Shown here piece after piece: positions 28,775 to 39,051 of a stretch of DNA of 49,205 nucleotides (position 1 is the stretch's first letter; each line of letters opens with the position of its first letter). Source of the DNA: Flavobacteriaceae bacterium. GTDB lineage: Bacteria > Bacteroidota > Bacteroidia > Flavobacteriales > Flavobacteriaceae. The notes beneath the pieces are model-generated. The model was given only the letters and a program-made list of their open reading frames with translations. It was not told the DNA's origin and ran no database searches. The DNA lies in the NCBI GenBank assembly GCA_026988395.1, contig JALSLI010000119.1, positions 1 to 49,205 of the forward strand, in the 5' to 3' direction. The position numbers and the translations under genes were made by a program.

Positions 28775-29752
28775 ATGAAAATGAAAAGTGTTGAGCCAAT
28801 TTTACTTCCTAACAATAACCGATTTGTGATTTTCCCTATCCAACACCATGATATTTGGGATTGGTATAAAAAACAACAAGCTTCTTTTTGGACTGCCGAA
28901 GAAATCGACTTAGAACAAGATGTTAAAGATTGGGAGCAAAAATTAAATGACGATGAGCGTTATTTTATCAAACATATTTTGGCGTTTTTTGCTGCCAGTG
29001 ACGGTATTGTAAATGAAAATCTTGCCGAAAATTTTATTAGTGAAGTACAATATACCGAAGCGAAATTTTTCTATGGATTTCAGATTATGATGGAAAACAT
29101 TCACTCTGAGGTCTATTCTCTTTTAATTGACACCTATATTAAAAATGAAGAAGAAAAAGACGAACTTTTTAGAGCAATTGAAGTTTTCCCCGCCATTGCA
29201 AAAAAGGCAGATTGGGCACTTCGTTGGATTGAAAGTGATAGCTTTGCCGAAAGATTAATCGCATTTTCTGCTGTAGAAGGCATCTTCTTTTCCGGTGCAT
29301 TCTGCTCTATTTTTTGGATGAAAAAACGAGGATTACTTCCCGGTTTAACATTTTCTAACGAATTAATAAATCGCGATGAAGGTTTACACGCAGATTTTGC
29401 TGTACATCTTCACCAACATCATATTGTAAATAAAGTGCCTAAAAAACGTATTACCGAAATCTTGGTAGACGCCTTAAACATTGAACGTGAGTTTATTACA
29501 GAATCGCTTCCGGTAAGTTTAATTGGTATGAATGCTAAATTAATGACACAATATTTAGAGTTTGTAACCGATAGATTGTTAGTGGAATATGGTTGTGACA
29601 AAGTGTATAATACAACCAATCCTTTTGATTTTATGGAAATGATTTCCTTAGAAGGAAAAACAAATTTCTTTGAAAAACGCGTTTCCGAATATCAAAAAGC
29701 AGGTGTAAAATCAGGAGGAACAGGTACGATTTCATTTGATGATGATTTTTAA
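28775..29752 (+). CDS. nrdB: Class I ribonucleotide reductase beta subunit
   Basis: A 325-residue subunit that holds the di-iron centre and the tyrosyl radical. Ligands and radical site are visible: DGIVNEN near residue 84 (Asp), ENIHSEVY near 110 (Glu, His and the radical Tyr), AVEGIFFSG near 170 (Glu) and RDEGLHADF near 205 (Glu, His). The Tyr is present, so this is a canonical radical-bearing form. It may start two codons later, at MKSVEPILL. It precedes nrdA by 111 bp on the same strand. Confidence 0.96.
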   Translation: MKMKSVEPILLPNNNRFVIFPIQHHDIWDWYKKQQASFWTAEEIDLEQDVKDWEQKLNDDERYFIKHILAFFAASDGIVNENLAENFISEVQYTEAKFFYGFQIMMENIHSEVYSLLIDTYIKNEEEKDELFRAIEVFPAIAKKADWALRWIESDSFAERLIAFSAVEGIFFSGAFCSIFWMKKRGLLPGLTFSNELINRDEGLHADFAVHLHQHHIVNKVPKKRITEILVDALNIEREFITESLPVSLIGMNAKLMTQYLEFVTDRLLVEYGCDKVYNTTNPFDFMEMISLEGKTNFFEKRVSEYQKAGVKSGGTGTISFDDDF

Positions 29753-29863
29753 AAAACCAACAACATAAGCATTAATTTGCTTAAAACAAATATATATCAC
29801 TTACCTAAAATCTCAATTGATTTTTGGTAGGAATCTTTAACCCTTAAAAAGAAAAAAGAAATT

Positions 29864-32236
29864 ATGGAAGTAGTAAAAAGAGATGGCCGTAGAGAACCGG
29901 TAATGTTTGACAAAATCACTTCAAGAATTCGTAAAATGTGTTACGGGTTAAACAAATTAGTAGATCCTGTAAAAATTGCCATGCGTGTTATTGAAGGTAT
30001 TTATGATGGTGTATCTACATCAGAATTAGATAATTTAGCAGCAGAAATTGCAGCTACAATGACTATTAATCATCCGGATTATGCCAAATTAGCTGCTCGT
30101 ATCTCGGTATCTAATCTTCATAAAAATACGAAAAAAAGTTTCTCGGAAGTCATGACCGATTTGTACGAATATGTAAACCCGAGAACCGGTAAAAAAGGAC
30201 CAATGATTGCCGATGATGTCTATAAAATTATTATGGATAATAAAGATAAATTAGACTCTACGATTATTTACAATCGTGATTTTGGGTATGATTATTTCGG
30301 ATTTAAAACCTTAGAACGTTCGTATTTGTTAAAAATAAACGGCAAAATTGTTGAAAGACCGCAGCATATGTTAATGCGTGTTTCGGTTGGTATTCATAAA
30401 GAAGATTTAGATGCAGCCATAGAAACCTATGAGCTAATGTCTAAACGTATGTTTACCCACGCTACACCTACACTTTTTAATGCCGGAACACCAAAACCTC
30501 AAATGTCTTCTTGTTTTTTATTACAAATGCAAGACGATAGTATCGACGGAATTTACGACACCTTAAAACAGACTGCTAAAATATCGCAATCTGCCGGCGG
30601 AATTGGAATTTCAATACATAATATTCGTGCAAGAGGTTCTTACATTAGAGGTACAAATGGTACTTCAAACGGTATTGTACCAATGTTACAAGTCTATAAC
30701 GACACGGCAAGATATGTTGATCAAGGTGGCGGAAAACGAAAAGGTTCTTTTGCTGTTTATATGGAGCCTTGGCATGCCGATGTTTTTGACTTTTTAGACC
30801 TGAAAAAAAATCACGGAAAAGAAGAAATGCGTGCCAGAGATTTATTCTATGCCATGTGGATTCCGGATTTATTTATGAAACGTGTAGAAGCTGATGAAAA
30901 TTGGACTTTAATGTGCCCAAATGAATGTCCGCATTTATTTGATACTTACGGTGATGAATTTGAAAAACTATACACAGGTTACGAAAAAATAGGAAAAGGA
31001 AGAAAAACTATTAAAGCACGTAAACTTTGGGAGAAAATTTTAGAAGCTCAAATTGAAACCGGAAATCCGTATATGTTGTATAAAGATTCGGTTAACCGAA
31101 AATCCAATCAAAAGAATTTAGGTGTTATCCGCTCTTCAAACCTTTGTACCGAAATTATGGAATACACTGCAAAAGACGAAGTTGCTGTTTGTAATTTAGC
31201 TTCAATTGCTTTGCCGATGTACATCTCAGAAGACAAAGATGGAAACAAGTTTTTTGACCATAAAAAACTCTTTAAAATAACAAAAAAAATCACGAGAAAC
31301 TTAGATACGGTAATCGAAAGAAATTTTTATCCTGTAAAAGAAGCCGAAAATTCTAATTTCCGCCATCGTCCGGTTGGTCTTGGCGTACAAGGTTTGGCAG
31401 ATACTTTTATAAAATTACGTATGCCATTTACAAGTGATGAAGCCAAAAAATTAAACCAAGAAATTTTTGAAACCATCTATTTTGCAGCGGTTACTTCCTC
31501 TATGGAAATGGCAAAAGAAAAAGGTGCTTATTCTACTTTTAAAGGCTCACCAATGAGCGAAGGACAATTCCAATTTAACTTATGGAACATTTCGGAAGAT
31601 GACCTTAGCGGAAGATGGGATTGGAAAAAATTACGCAAACAAGTGATGAAAAACGGCGTGCGGAATTCGCTTTTAGTTGCTCCGATGCCAACAGCTTCTA
31701 CTTCTCAAATATTAGGAAACAATGAAGCATTTGAGCCTTACACATCAAATATTTATACCAGAAGAGTACTATCAGGTGAATTTATCGTTGTAAACAAACA
31801 CCTATTGGAAGATTTGGTAGAATTAGGACTTTGGGATAACGATATGAAGGAAGAAATTATGCGTGCTAACGGCTCGATACAACACATTGAGGCAATTCCG
31901 CAAGAGTTAAAAGACTTGTACAAAACCGTTTGGGAGCTTAAAATGCGTGATATTATTGATATGGCAAGACAAAGAGGTTATTTTATCGACCAATCGCAAT
32001 CGTTAAACTTGTTTATGCAAGATCCTAATTTCGGAAAATTAACGTCTATGCATTTTTATGCTTGGAAAAGCGGTTTAAAAACCGGAATGTATTATCTACG
32101 AACCAAATCTGCTGTTAATGCTATCCAGTTTACGGTTTCTAAAAAGAAAGAAGAAAAATTGACTGCCGAAGAATTAAAACAAATGATTATAGACTCTCAA
32201 AACAATCCGGATGATTGCTTGATGTGTGGGTCTTAA
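29864..32236 (+). CDS. nrdA: Class I ribonucleotide reductase alpha subunit
   Basis: A 790-residue catalytic subunit that reduces ribonucleoside diphosphates. One N-terminal ATP-cone (about 1-95; [24 protein letters not shown]) provides allosteric control. Active-site elements include [20 protein letters not shown] near 205, [11 protein letters not shown] near 425 (catalytic Asn, Cys and Glu), [17 protein letters not shown] near 605 and the C-terminal shuttle pair CLMCGS. A purine-rich AAAAAGAAAAAAGAA precedes the ATG. It forms an operon with nrdB and ends at a strong terminator. Confidence 0.97.
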   Translation: MEVVKRDGRREPVMFDKITSRIRKMCYGLNKLVDPVKIAMRVIEGIYDGVSTSELDNLAAEIAATMTINHPDYAKLAARISVSNLHKNTKKSFSEVMTDLYEYVNPRTGKKGPMIADDVYKIIMDNKDKLDSTIIYNRDFGYDYFGFKTLERSYLLKINGKIVERPQHMLMRVSVGIHKEDLDAAIETYELMSKRMFTHATPTLFNAGTPKPQMSSCFLLQMQDDSIDGIYDTLKQTAKISQSAGGIGISIHNIRARGSYIRGTNGTSNGIVPMLQVYNDTARYVDQGGGKRKGSFAVYMEPWHADVFDFLDLKKNHGKEEMRARDLFYAMWIPDLFMKRVEADENWTLMCPNECPHLFDTYGDEFEKLYTGYEKIGKGRKTIKARKLWEKILEAQIETGNPYMLYKDSVNRKSNQKNLGVIRSSNLCTEIMEYTAKDEVAVCNLASIALPMYISEDKDGNKFFDHKKLFKITKKITRNLDTVIERNFYPVKEAENSNFRHRPVGLGVQGLADTFIKLRMPFTSDEAKKLNQEIFETIYFAAVTSSMEMAKEKGAYSTFKGSPMSEGQFQFNLWNISEDDLSGRWDWKKLRKQVMKNGVRNSLLVAPMPTASTSQILGNNEAFEPYTSNIYTRRVLSGEFIVVNKHLLEDLVELGLWDNDMKEEIMRANGSIQHIEAIPQELKDLYKTVWELKMRDIIDMARQRGYFIDQSQSLNLFMQDPNFGKLTSMHFYAWKSGLKTGMYYLRTKSAVNAIQFTVSKKKEEKLTAEELKQMIIDSQNNPDDCLMCGS

Positions 32237-32254
32237 TTTTAAAGGAAATTTTAT

Positions 32255-32283
32255 AAAAATCCCGCCAAAAGGCGGGATTTTTT
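32255..32283 (+). terminator. Rho-independent terminator after nrdA
   Basis: AAAAATCCCGCC, loop AAAA, GGCGGGATTTTTT: a GC-rich stem followed by T-run, 19 nt past the nrdA stop. Confidence 0.92.
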
Positions 32284-32563
32284 AATAATATTGAAAATAT
32301 TTGAATTTCATTTAACTTTTGTGAACATAAAAATTTTTTACTTTTTCACTTTTATCTTGTCCGAACTTTTAAGGGGCTAATACAATGAATAATATGATTA
32401 CCAATTTTATTAATATCTTTATAGGTGTCTTCGTTTCTTGTAGTATTACAAGAAATAAAAATAATTAGTAAAATGTATTTATAAAATTTCAATTATAAAT
32501 CAACTAACAATAGTCTCAATAAACGAGGGTATTATAAATCACTAAAATCATTTTTGCAAACAA
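32284..32563. other. AT-rich gap between nrdA and pruA with no supported gene
   Basis: About 280 bp without a convincing gene. It contains one 27-codon ORF (32385-32468, MNNMITNFINIFIG...) preceded by AAGGGG, which looks like chance. No tRNA, repeat or clear promoter was seen. Confidence 0.5.
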
Positions 32564-32598
32564 AAAATTAGGTGAGATTTTAAATCTTACCTAATTTT
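32564..32598 (-). terminator. Terminator after pruA
   Basis: AAAATTAGGTGAGATTT and AAATCTTACCTAATTTT pair along 17 bp (one G-U) about 70 nt past the pruA stop, followed on the minus strand by TTG-interrupted T-run. Confidence 0.7.
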
Positions 32599-32666
32599 AA
32601 AATTCAATTTTTTCTAAAATACTCTTACTTCTGAAAGTGCCAAATTAATTTTATAAAGCAATGTTA

Positions 32667-34298
32667 CTATCCTAAAAACGGATATCTAAAATCGGTTGGT
32701 GGTACAAAATTTTCTTTAATTGTACGGTTTGAAACCCATCGTAATAAATTCCATATCGAACCTGCTTTGTCGTTTGTACCCGAACCTCTGGCTCCTCCAA
32801 ATGGTTGTTGCCCAACAACGGCTCCGGTTGGTTTATCGTTAATATAAAAATTACCTGCCGCATCTTCTAAGGCATCGGTTGCGTAATCTATTACATAACG
32901 ATCGTTACTAAAAATAGCTCCTGTTAAAGCATAAGGTGAAGTATTGTTTACCATTTCTAAGGTTTCTTTCCATTGCTCGTCATCGTAAACATAAACAGTC
33001 AAAATAGGTCCAAACAACTCGATTTGCATGGTTTTATACTGCGGATTGCTTGTTAAAATCACGGTTGGCTCAATAAAATATCCTTTTGAGTCATCGTAAT
33101 TTCCTCCCATTATTACCTCTGCTTCATCATCGCGTTTGGCATTTTCGATAAAATTAGTCAATTTTTCAAAGGCACGGTTGTCAATTACGGCGTTGATAAA
33201 ATTAGACGTATCATCCGGAGCTCCCATTTTCATTGCTTTTAAATCTTCTGCTAAAAAGTTTTTTACTTCGTTCCATTTTGATTTAGGAATGTAAGCTCTA
33301 GATGCAGCAGAACATTTCTGACCTTGGTATTCAAAAGCACCGCGGCTTAAAGCTGTTGCTACTTGTTTGGCATCTGCCGTATTGTGCATCCAAACAAAAT
33401 CTTTTCCGCCTGTTTCACCAACAATTCTTGGGTAAGAACGGTATTTTCCTTTTCGTACGTTTGTACCTATATTATCCCAAAAACTATTAAAAACACCTGT
33501 TGAACCTGTAAAGTGAATTCCGGCAAAATCTTTATGACCTAAAATAGTATCGGTAATCATTGCCGAATCTCCGGTAACCATATTAATCACACCGTCAGGC
33601 AAACCTGCGGCTTTAAATAATTCCATCAATACTTTGGCAGAATAAACTTGTGTTCTTGCCGGTTTCCAAACCACAACATTACCCATCATTGCGGGTGAAG
33701 CAGGTAAATTTCCGGCAATTGATGTAAAGTTAAATGGTGTAATGGCATACACAAAACCTTCTAACGGACGGTATTCCATTCTGTTCCAAATTCCGGGATC
33801 TGAAATTGGTTGATTTTCATAAATTTCAGTCATAAATTTTACGTTAAATCTAAAAAAGTCTATCAACTCGCAAGCTGCATCGATTTCGGCTTGCATTACG
33901 TTTTTAGATTGTGCAATCATCGTTGCAGCATTTATTTTTGCACGGAAAGGTCCGGCTAACAAATCGGCTGCTTTTAAAAAAATTGCCGCTCTGGATTGCC
34001 AAGGAGTTTTTGCCCATTTTTTACGAGCTTCCAAAGCTTTTTTTATTGCCAGATCAATGTGTTTTTTTTCTGCTTTATGGTATTTTCCTACCGTGTGTTT
34101 TATATCGTGCGGAGGATGAATAGAAACCGTATCTCCGGTTTTTATTTCTTCGCTACCAATGTAAAAAGGAATATCTACTTTTTCATTGTACATTTTATGG
34201 TATGTATCTAACAATTCCTTACGTTCTTTACTGTTTGGAGCGTAAGCCTTTACCGGTTCGTTTACCGGTGTTGGAACTTTATAAAATCCTGTTGCCAT
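32667..34298 (-). CDS. pruA: 1-pyrroline-5-carboxylate dehydrogenase
   Basis: A 543-residue aldehyde dehydrogenase that oxidises glutamate semialdehyde to glutamate in proline breakdown. Catalytic Cys lies in EYQGQKCSAASRAYIP near residue 330, the general base Glu in VGETGGKDFVWMH near 293, and the cofactor region includes FTGSTGVFNSFWDNIG. C-terminal FGGARGSGTNDKAG is typical of this subfamily. It stands alone (no proline dehydrogenase in the window) behind a good promoter. Confidence 0.95.
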   Translation of the reverse strand: MATGFYKVPTPVNEPVKAYAPNSKERKELLDTYHKMYNEKVDIPFYIGSEEIKTGDTVSIHPPHDIKHTVGKYHKAEKKHIDLAIKKALEARKKWAKTPWQSRAAIFLKAADLLAGPFRAKINAATMIAQSKNVMQAEIDAACELIDFFRFNVKFMTEIYENQPISDPGIWNRMEYRPLEGFVYAITPFNFTSIAGNLPASPAMMGNVVVWKPARTQVYSAKVLMELFKAAGLPDGVINMVTGDSAMITDTILGHKDFAGIHFTGSTGVFNSFWDNIGTNVRKGKYRSYPRIVGETGGKDFVWMHNTADAKQVATALSRGAFEYQGQKCSAASRAYIPKSKWNEVKNFLAEDLKAMKMGAPDDTSNFINAVIDNRAFEKLTNFIENAKRDDEAEVIMGGNYDDSKGYFIEPTVILTSNPQYKTMQIELFGPILTVYVYDDEQWKETLEMVNNTSPYALTGAIFSNDRYVIDYATDALEDAAGNFYINDKPTGAVVGQQPFGGARGSGTNDKAGSIWNLLRWVSNRTIKENFVPPTDFRYPFLG

Positions 34299-34339
34299 GG
34301 TTATTTATTTTTAAAAAAAATTAAACTAATTTTGCATTG

Positions 34340-34370
34340 CAAATTTACATCTTTTTAAACGGTTTAGCAA
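34340..34370 (-). promoter_or_regulatory. Promoter (TTG / TAAATTTG) of pruA
   Basis: On the minus strand TTG (34368-34370), a 20-nt spacer and TAAATTTG (34340-34347). This is the best match in the window to the full Bacteroidota promoter; leader about 40 nt. Confidence 0.65.
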
Positions 34371-34412
34371 CTCTAAATAAAAAGGATAAGATTTATTTAA
34401 CATTCAGATTTT

Positions 34413-35123
34413 ATGTGTACCGTAACTTATATTCCGATAAATAAAACAGACTTTATTTTAACTTCCAGTCGTGATGTGCCTTTTTCAAGGGAAGCTGCTA
34501 TGTTGCCGAAAGAATACACTGAAGATGGTGTAAAAATTACATATCCGAAAGATGGAAAAGCAGGTGGTACATGGATAGGCTACAGCAATAAAAATAGATT
34601 AATTTGCCTTTTAAACGGTGGTTTTACCAATCACGTGTCTAATGGAGAATACCGTAAAAGTAGAGGAATCGTTGTCAAAGAATTGTTGAAACAACGTGAT
34701 ATTTATTCCGCTTTAAGCGAAATAAACCTCCACAATATTGAACCTTTTACTTTGGTGATTGTAGATTGGAATGATTCGTTAAAATTAATTGAATTTGTTT
34801 GGAACGGCACCAAAAAATACCTTACCGATTTACCGCAAAAAATGCATATTTGGTCTTCGGCGACGCTGTATGACAAGCAAATGAAAAAGATGCGACAAGA
34901 ATGGTTTGCAGAATGGCAAAATTCGTTTTGTCCGAAGCATATTGAAAAGGATGAATTGTTTGATTTGTACAAAAAACGCATTTTTAATTTTCATAAAAAT
35001 GCCGGTATTGGCAATCCGGAAGTCGATGTTTTAATGCGACGAGAAAATGTTGGAACCGTTAGTATTACACAGGTAGCCAAAAAAAATAATTCGGCTGGTA
35101 TGGAGTATTTCATTCCGTCTTAG
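34413..35123 (+). CDS. TANGO2/NRDE family protein
   Basis: A 236-residue cytoplasmic protein of the NRDE (TANGO2-like) family, opening with MCTVTYIP and a Cys at position 2, as in Ntn-type proteins. The name-giving NRDE motif is here SSRD (TSSRDVPFSREAA near residue 18). GGTWIGYSNKNRLICLLNGG near 50 and EPFTLVIVDW near 110 are typical. Bacterial function is uncertain; the eukaryotic relative is linked to lipid and heme handling. Convergent with the DUF4837 gene, with 21 bp between stops. Confidence 0.88.
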   Translation: MCTVTYIPINKTDFILTSSRDVPFSREAAMLPKEYTEDGVKITYPKDGKAGGTWIGYSNKNRLICLLNGGFTNHVSNGEYRKSRGIVVKELLKQRDIYSALSEINLHNIEPFTLVIVDWNDSLKLIEFVWNGTKKYLTDLPQKMHIWSSATLYDKQMKKMRQEWFAEWQNSFCPKHIEKDELFDLYKKRIFNFHKNAGIGNPEVDVLMRRENVGTVSITQVAKKNNSAGMEYFIPS

Positions 35124-35144
35124 GTTTCTTTGTGGTTTTGGGTT

Positions 35145-36119
35145 TTACTTTTTTAATTTTAAAGTTTTAATAATAGATTCCAGCTCAAACATATAATTTC
35201 TTTTTTTAATATTTGGAGCATATACCAGGCCTTCGGCAACAATTAAACGGTTATTTTTTTTATCTACTAAAGTGTAGTTTACAAATGGTCCTGCCATAAA
35301 ATCATCGGTCATATACCAATTACCGCGTGTTTCATAGGTTTTTAAATTGGCTAATTTGGTTTCAATTTTTTCAGGAGTAAAATTCTTTTCAGTTAAAATA
35401 TGCATGCCTTCTTTGTCTCCGGGAATGTAATGTCCTTTTTCATCTCTTGCTTTAATGATATTTTCGCCATTTTCATCTTCGGGTGACGTTATTGGCAGTG
35501 TATAAACTAAAATATTAAGATAACCTTCGGGAATATCTCTAACAAACCAAACATATTCTTTATCATCGTGTGATTTTTGATATAAATACGGCACACGCAT
35601 TTCAACACCGTTTTCCTTAAAAAAGACTACGTTTTCGGGTTTGTAATAATTTTTACTTAAATGCATTTTCTGAAAAACCGCCATATCGCCTTTTTGAATT
35701 TCCTTAATGATTTCTTCGGCGTGTTTTTTAGTTATTTTTATGATGTCGTCTTTTGTTTTTCCTTTTATTTCGGCAACATACTGTGGTTTTGCATACACAT
35801 TTTTTCTACTAACAAAAGTATTTTTGTCACCTTGTTTTATAAAAATAATGTTACGATTTGCACGTAAAAAATCTGAGAAATTCCGTGGATCAATTTGGTT
35901 TAAATGTAAAACCGGTTCCGCTTGTGGTAACCCAACCATATCTCTTGCTAAAAATTTACGGATACTATCGCCTACTCGTCCTTGCCAATCATCATTATTA
36001 ATTACTACTAATGCGTGATTCATTCTTCCGGAAGAACTAATTAATAATTTTTTAGACTTTTTGTTGGAACAAGAAGTTAAAAGAACAACACTTAACAGAA
36101 TAAGAAATATTTTTTTCAT
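35145..36119 (-). CDS. DUF4837 family lipoprotein
   Basis: A 324-residue lipoprotein when started at MKKIFLILLSVVLLTSCSNKKSKK (36119); the track ORF adds 30 unlikely residues. The lipobox is LTSC. The body has SSGRMNHALVVINNDDWQGRVGDSIRKFLA near residue 30 and ends YETRGNWYMTDDFMAGPFVNYTLVDKKNNRLIVAEGLVYAP, matching DUF4837 as I recall it. Function unknown; it is common in Bacteroidota. It reads away from recJ, with a 127-bp inverted-repeat element between them. Confidence 0.8.
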   Translation of the reverse strand: MKKIFLILLSVVLLTSCSNKKSKKLLISSSGRMNHALVVINNDDWQGRVGDSIRKFLARDMVGLPQAEPVLHLNQIDPRNFSDFLRANRNIIFIKQGDKNTFVSRKNVYAKPQYVAEIKGKTKDDIIKITKKHAEEIIKEIQKGDMAVFQKMHLSKNYYKPENVVFFKENGVEMRVPYLYQKSHDDKEYVWFVRDIPEGYLNILVYTLPITSPEDENGENIIKARDEKGHYIPGDKEGMHILTEKNFTPEKIETKLANLKTYETRGNWYMTDDFMAGPFVNYTLVDKKNNRLIVAEGLVYAPNIKKRNYMFELESIIKTLKLKK

Positions 36120-36226
36120 AATAGAGATTTGAGTTGCTAAGATAACACAAAAAACATACCATTTACCTACAAAATTCACCATAATTCCTATTTTTACCAT
36201 ATACAACAAAATAAGTCAAGCAATTA

Positions 36227-36353
36227 AGCTGTAAATTTTATAATTTTATTGAGATTAAACTTGAGGGTGTTTGAATTTATCTTTATTCATCTGCTTCATT
36301 TCAGAACCTTCAAAATACTAAAGTATTCCTTCGGATTCTAAAATTTTACAGCT
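36227..36353. repeat. 127-bp element bounded by 14-bp inverted repeats
   Basis: AGCTGTAAATTTTA at the left end and TAAAATTTTACAGCT at the right end are near-perfect inverted repeats (one base insertion). Inside are a small palindrome AATACTAAAGTATT and CCTTCGGATTCT, with no ORF. It lies in the 344-bp gap between the divergent DUF4837 and recJ genes. It could be a miniature transposable element or a structured leader. Confidence 0.5.
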
Positions 36354-36408
36354 AAACAAAGCTAATTTCATGAATTTTTTCGATTAACCTAATGTTACCG
36401 AAAAAAAG

Positions 36409-36416
36409 TATCTTTG
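36409..36416 (+). promoter_or_regulatory. -7 promoter element TATCTTTG for recJ
   Basis: Exact TAnnTTTG, 47 nt before the recJ ATG and outside the inverted-repeat element. Confidence 0.5.
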
Positions 36417-36463
36417 CTAAAATTGCAAGAAATCAATAATACCATAAATAATATTTAGTTTAT

Positions 36464-38158
36464 ATGCGTTGGAATTTAACCGAAGAACCCAAATCTGAAA
36501 AAGTTGCACACTTATCAAAAGTTTTAAATGTTTCGCCTACAATTAGTAAACTTTTACTAAATAGAGGTATCGAAACCTACGAACAAGCACGTACTTTTTT
36601 TAGACCAAATTTGGCAGACTTACACGATCCTTTTTTAATGAAAGATATGGATTTGGCAGTACAACGTATTGAAAAAGCAATGAAATCAAACGAAAATATA
36701 ATGATTTATGGCGATTATGATGTTGATGGCACAACCTCGGTTTCATTGGTTTACAACTACTTAAGCAAACTTTATCCTAATTTAACCACATACATCCCTG
36801 ACCGTAATACCGAGGGTTATGGTATTTCTTATCAAGGAATTGATTTTGCTAACGATAACGATATTCGATTAATTATTGCTTTAGATTGTGGTATAAAAGC
36901 AATCGATAAGGTTAAATATGCAAAAGAAAAAGGAATTGATTTTATTATTTGCGACCACCACAGACCCGGAAATGAAGTTCCGGATGCAGTTGCTATTTTA
37001 AATCCAAAACAAAATACTTGTTCTTATCCTTACGATGAATTGTGCGGTTGTGGTATCGGATTTAAACTCGTTCAGGCAATACATCAAAAAAGAAAATTGG
37101 ATTTTAAGGAAATCATTCCGTATTTAGATTTGGTTGCTACAGCAATTGCCGCCGATATTGTGCCTATGAATGGCGAAAATCGTATTCTTGCTTATTTTGG
37201 ATTGCAAGTCATTAATAAAAATCCGCGTACCGGAATTAAAGCTTTGCTAAGCAGTATTAAAAAAGAAGAAATTACCATTACCGATGTTGTTTTTGTTGTT
37301 GCTCCAAGAATAAATGCCGCAGGAAGAATAAAATCCGGTAACGATGCTGTTGCATTATTAATTGAAGATAATTTAGAGGCTGCTGCCGAATTTGCTAAAG
37401 CGATTGAAAACCACAATATAGAACGTAAAGATTTAGATAAAAGAATTGCAAAAGAAGCCTTACAACAAATTAAAGAGAATAACGAAGAAGAACGTTTTAC
37501 CACAGTTGTTTATGATGAAAATTGGCATAAAGGCGTTATCGGAATTGTAGCATCCAGATTAATTGAAAAACATTACAGACCTACTTTGGTATTTACTAAA
37601 AGTGGAGATTTTTTAGCTGCTTCGGCCAGATCGGTTAAAGGTTTTGATGTGTATGAAGCTTTGGAAAAATCAAGTGAATTTATCGAGCAGTTTGGTGGAC
37701 ATAAATATGCGGCAGGTTTAACACTAAAACCGGAAAATTATGAAAAATTTAAAGCTAAATTTGAGCAGGTGGTAAAAGAAAGCATTCCCAAAGAATTGCT
37801 AATTCCTGAAATTAAAATTGATGCCGAAATAGATTTAACCGAAATCACTCCAAAATTAAACCGAATTATTAAACAATTTGCACCGTTTGGCCCACAAAAT
37901 ATGAAACCTGTTTTTGCAACAAGTAGTGTTCGTGATAATGGTTACGGCAAACCTGTTGGAGCAGATAAATCACATATAAAATTAAGTTTAATAGCAGGAT
38001 CTCATTTTAAAACATTTCCGGCAATTGGTTTTGGTCTAGCCGAAAAATTTGAACAACTTCCAAAAGGAAAAGGTTTTGATATTGCCTATACAATTGATGA
38101 AAACCACTGGAACAGAAACGTTACGTTACAATTGGTTTTAAAAGATTTGAAAGGGTAA
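36464..38158 (+). CDS. recJ: Single-stranded-DNA-specific exonuclease RecJ
   Basis: A 564-residue 5'-3' exonuclease acting in recombinational repair and mismatch excision. DHH-family motifs are in place: IYGDYDVDGTTSVSLVY near residue 80, IALDCGIKA near 140, ICDHHRPG near 160, and GCGIGFKLVQAIH. The DHHA1 part includes GVIGIVASRLIEKHYRPTLVF and SARSVKGFDVYEAL, with GGHKYAAGLTL near 410; an OB domain follows (KPVFATSSVRDNGYGKPVG). Length is typical. Confidence 0.96.
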   Translation: MRWNLTEEPKSEKVAHLSKVLNVSPTISKLLLNRGIETYEQARTFFRPNLADLHDPFLMKDMDLAVQRIEKAMKSNENIMIYGDYDVDGTTSVSLVYNYLSKLYPNLTTYIPDRNTEGYGISYQGIDFANDNDIRLIIALDCGIKAIDKVKYAKEKGIDFIICDHHRPGNEVPDAVAILNPKQNTCSYPYDELCGCGIGFKLVQAIHQKRKLDFKEIIPYLDLVATAIAADIVPMNGENRILAYFGLQVINKNPRTGIKALLSSIKKEEITITDVVFVVAPRINAAGRIKSGNDAVALLIEDNLEAAAEFAKAIENHNIERKDLDKRIAKEALQQIKENNEEERFTTVVYDENWHKGVIGIVASRLIEKHYRPTLVFTKSGDFLAASARSVKGFDVYEALEKSSEFIEQFGGHKYAAGLTLKPENYEKFKAKFEQVVKESIPKELLIPEIKIDAEIDLTEITPKLNRIIKQFAPFGPQNMKPVFATSSVRDNGYGKPVGADKSHIKLSLIAGSHFKTFPAIGFGLAEKFEQLPKGKGFDIAYTIDENHWNRNVTLQLVLKDLKG

Positions 38159-38258
38159 GTAAAATCTTTTTTTGTTTTGTTAAATATTAAGAGCTATATA
38201 TTTTTATTTAAAAAAATATAGGGTTTTTACTTTGTTAATCGTTCTATATTAAATAATA

Positions 38259-39038
38259 ATGATGAAAAAAATAGTTTTAACAATTTTAATAAGTTTAATA
38301 AGTTTAACTAATAATGCACAGATAACTGAAACAGATAATCAAATGTTTTGGGGAATTATCAGTCTAAGTAAAAAAGTTGATAAAAAAATAAGTGTAAGCT
38401 ATCTTCAATTAAACTCTATTGATATAAAAAGCGGGAAATTTAATTTTATTCAATCGGAATTTAGTCTTAATTATAAGTTAAAAAAACGCCTAATAACTTC
38501 TTTGGCATACTCGCCAACATTTTCTTTAGATGGTGTGCCTGGAAATCAACTTATTTATCACAGATTATCCGGAAAAATAAAATTAAAAACTAAAGTTTTA
38601 AAAAGACTTAATATGAATAATTCTATTGTTGGAGAATATCATTTTACACAAAGATCAAAATGGAAACAACGCTATTATTACAGATTAGATTTTGAATATA
38701 AAAATAACAGAAAGCTCCCTTGGAAAATGAAACCTTTTATATCTCAAAAAATTTATTGGTATCAAGGAGGTAGATTACTACAATACTATGACAATTTAGG
38801 AAATAAAACAGATTTAAAATCACCAAATGGTCTGCACGCTTACAGAGTTAAAACAGGTGTAAAATTATATCCATTAAAAAAATGGAATTTTACAATTTAC
38901 TATCAAAAACAAAAAGAATTTAATAGTTCCCTTTTTGGCTCTTCAGATATAAACAGTTTAAACCCTAATTCTAATAAAATAAGAAGATCATTTTACGATT
39001 TTTCTGTAATAGGATTTTCATGTAACTACAAACTATAA
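38259..39038 (+). CDS. DUF2490-like predicted outer-membrane beta protein
   Basis: A 259-residue protein with a signal peptide (1-21, ending NNAQ). The rest is alternating beta-type sequence rich in Lys and aromatic residues (SVSYLQLN, RYYYRLDFEYKNNRKLPWKMKPFISQ, WNFTIYYQKQ), ending FSCNYKL, consistent with a small outer-membrane barrel of the DUF2490 type. It is first in a compact four-gene plus-strand unit (13-bp gap to the P-loop gene). A role as the outer-membrane part of an export or uptake path is inferred from position only. A weak -7 (TTACTTTG) lies about 25 nt upstream. Confidence 0.65.
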   Translation: MMKKIVLTILISLISLTNNAQITETDNQMFWGIISLSKKVDKKISVSYLQLNSIDIKSGKFNFIQSEFSLNYKLKKRLITSLAYSPTFSLDGVPGNQLIYHRLSGKIKLKTKVLKRLNMNNSIVGEYHFTQRSKWKQRYYYRLDFEYKNNRKLPWKMKPFISQKIYWYQGGRLLQYYDNLGNKTDLKSPNGLHAYRVKTGVKLYPLKKWNFTIYYQKQKEFNSSLFGSSDINSLNPNSNKIRRSFYDFSVIGFSCNYKL

Positions 39039-39051
39039 AATACATCTTAAA

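Noticed and set aside
32385-32468. 27-codon ORF between nrdA and pruA with a lipobox-like VSC
   Set aside because: Too short and AT-rich; the AAGGGG before it is not a reliable signal in Bacteroidota.
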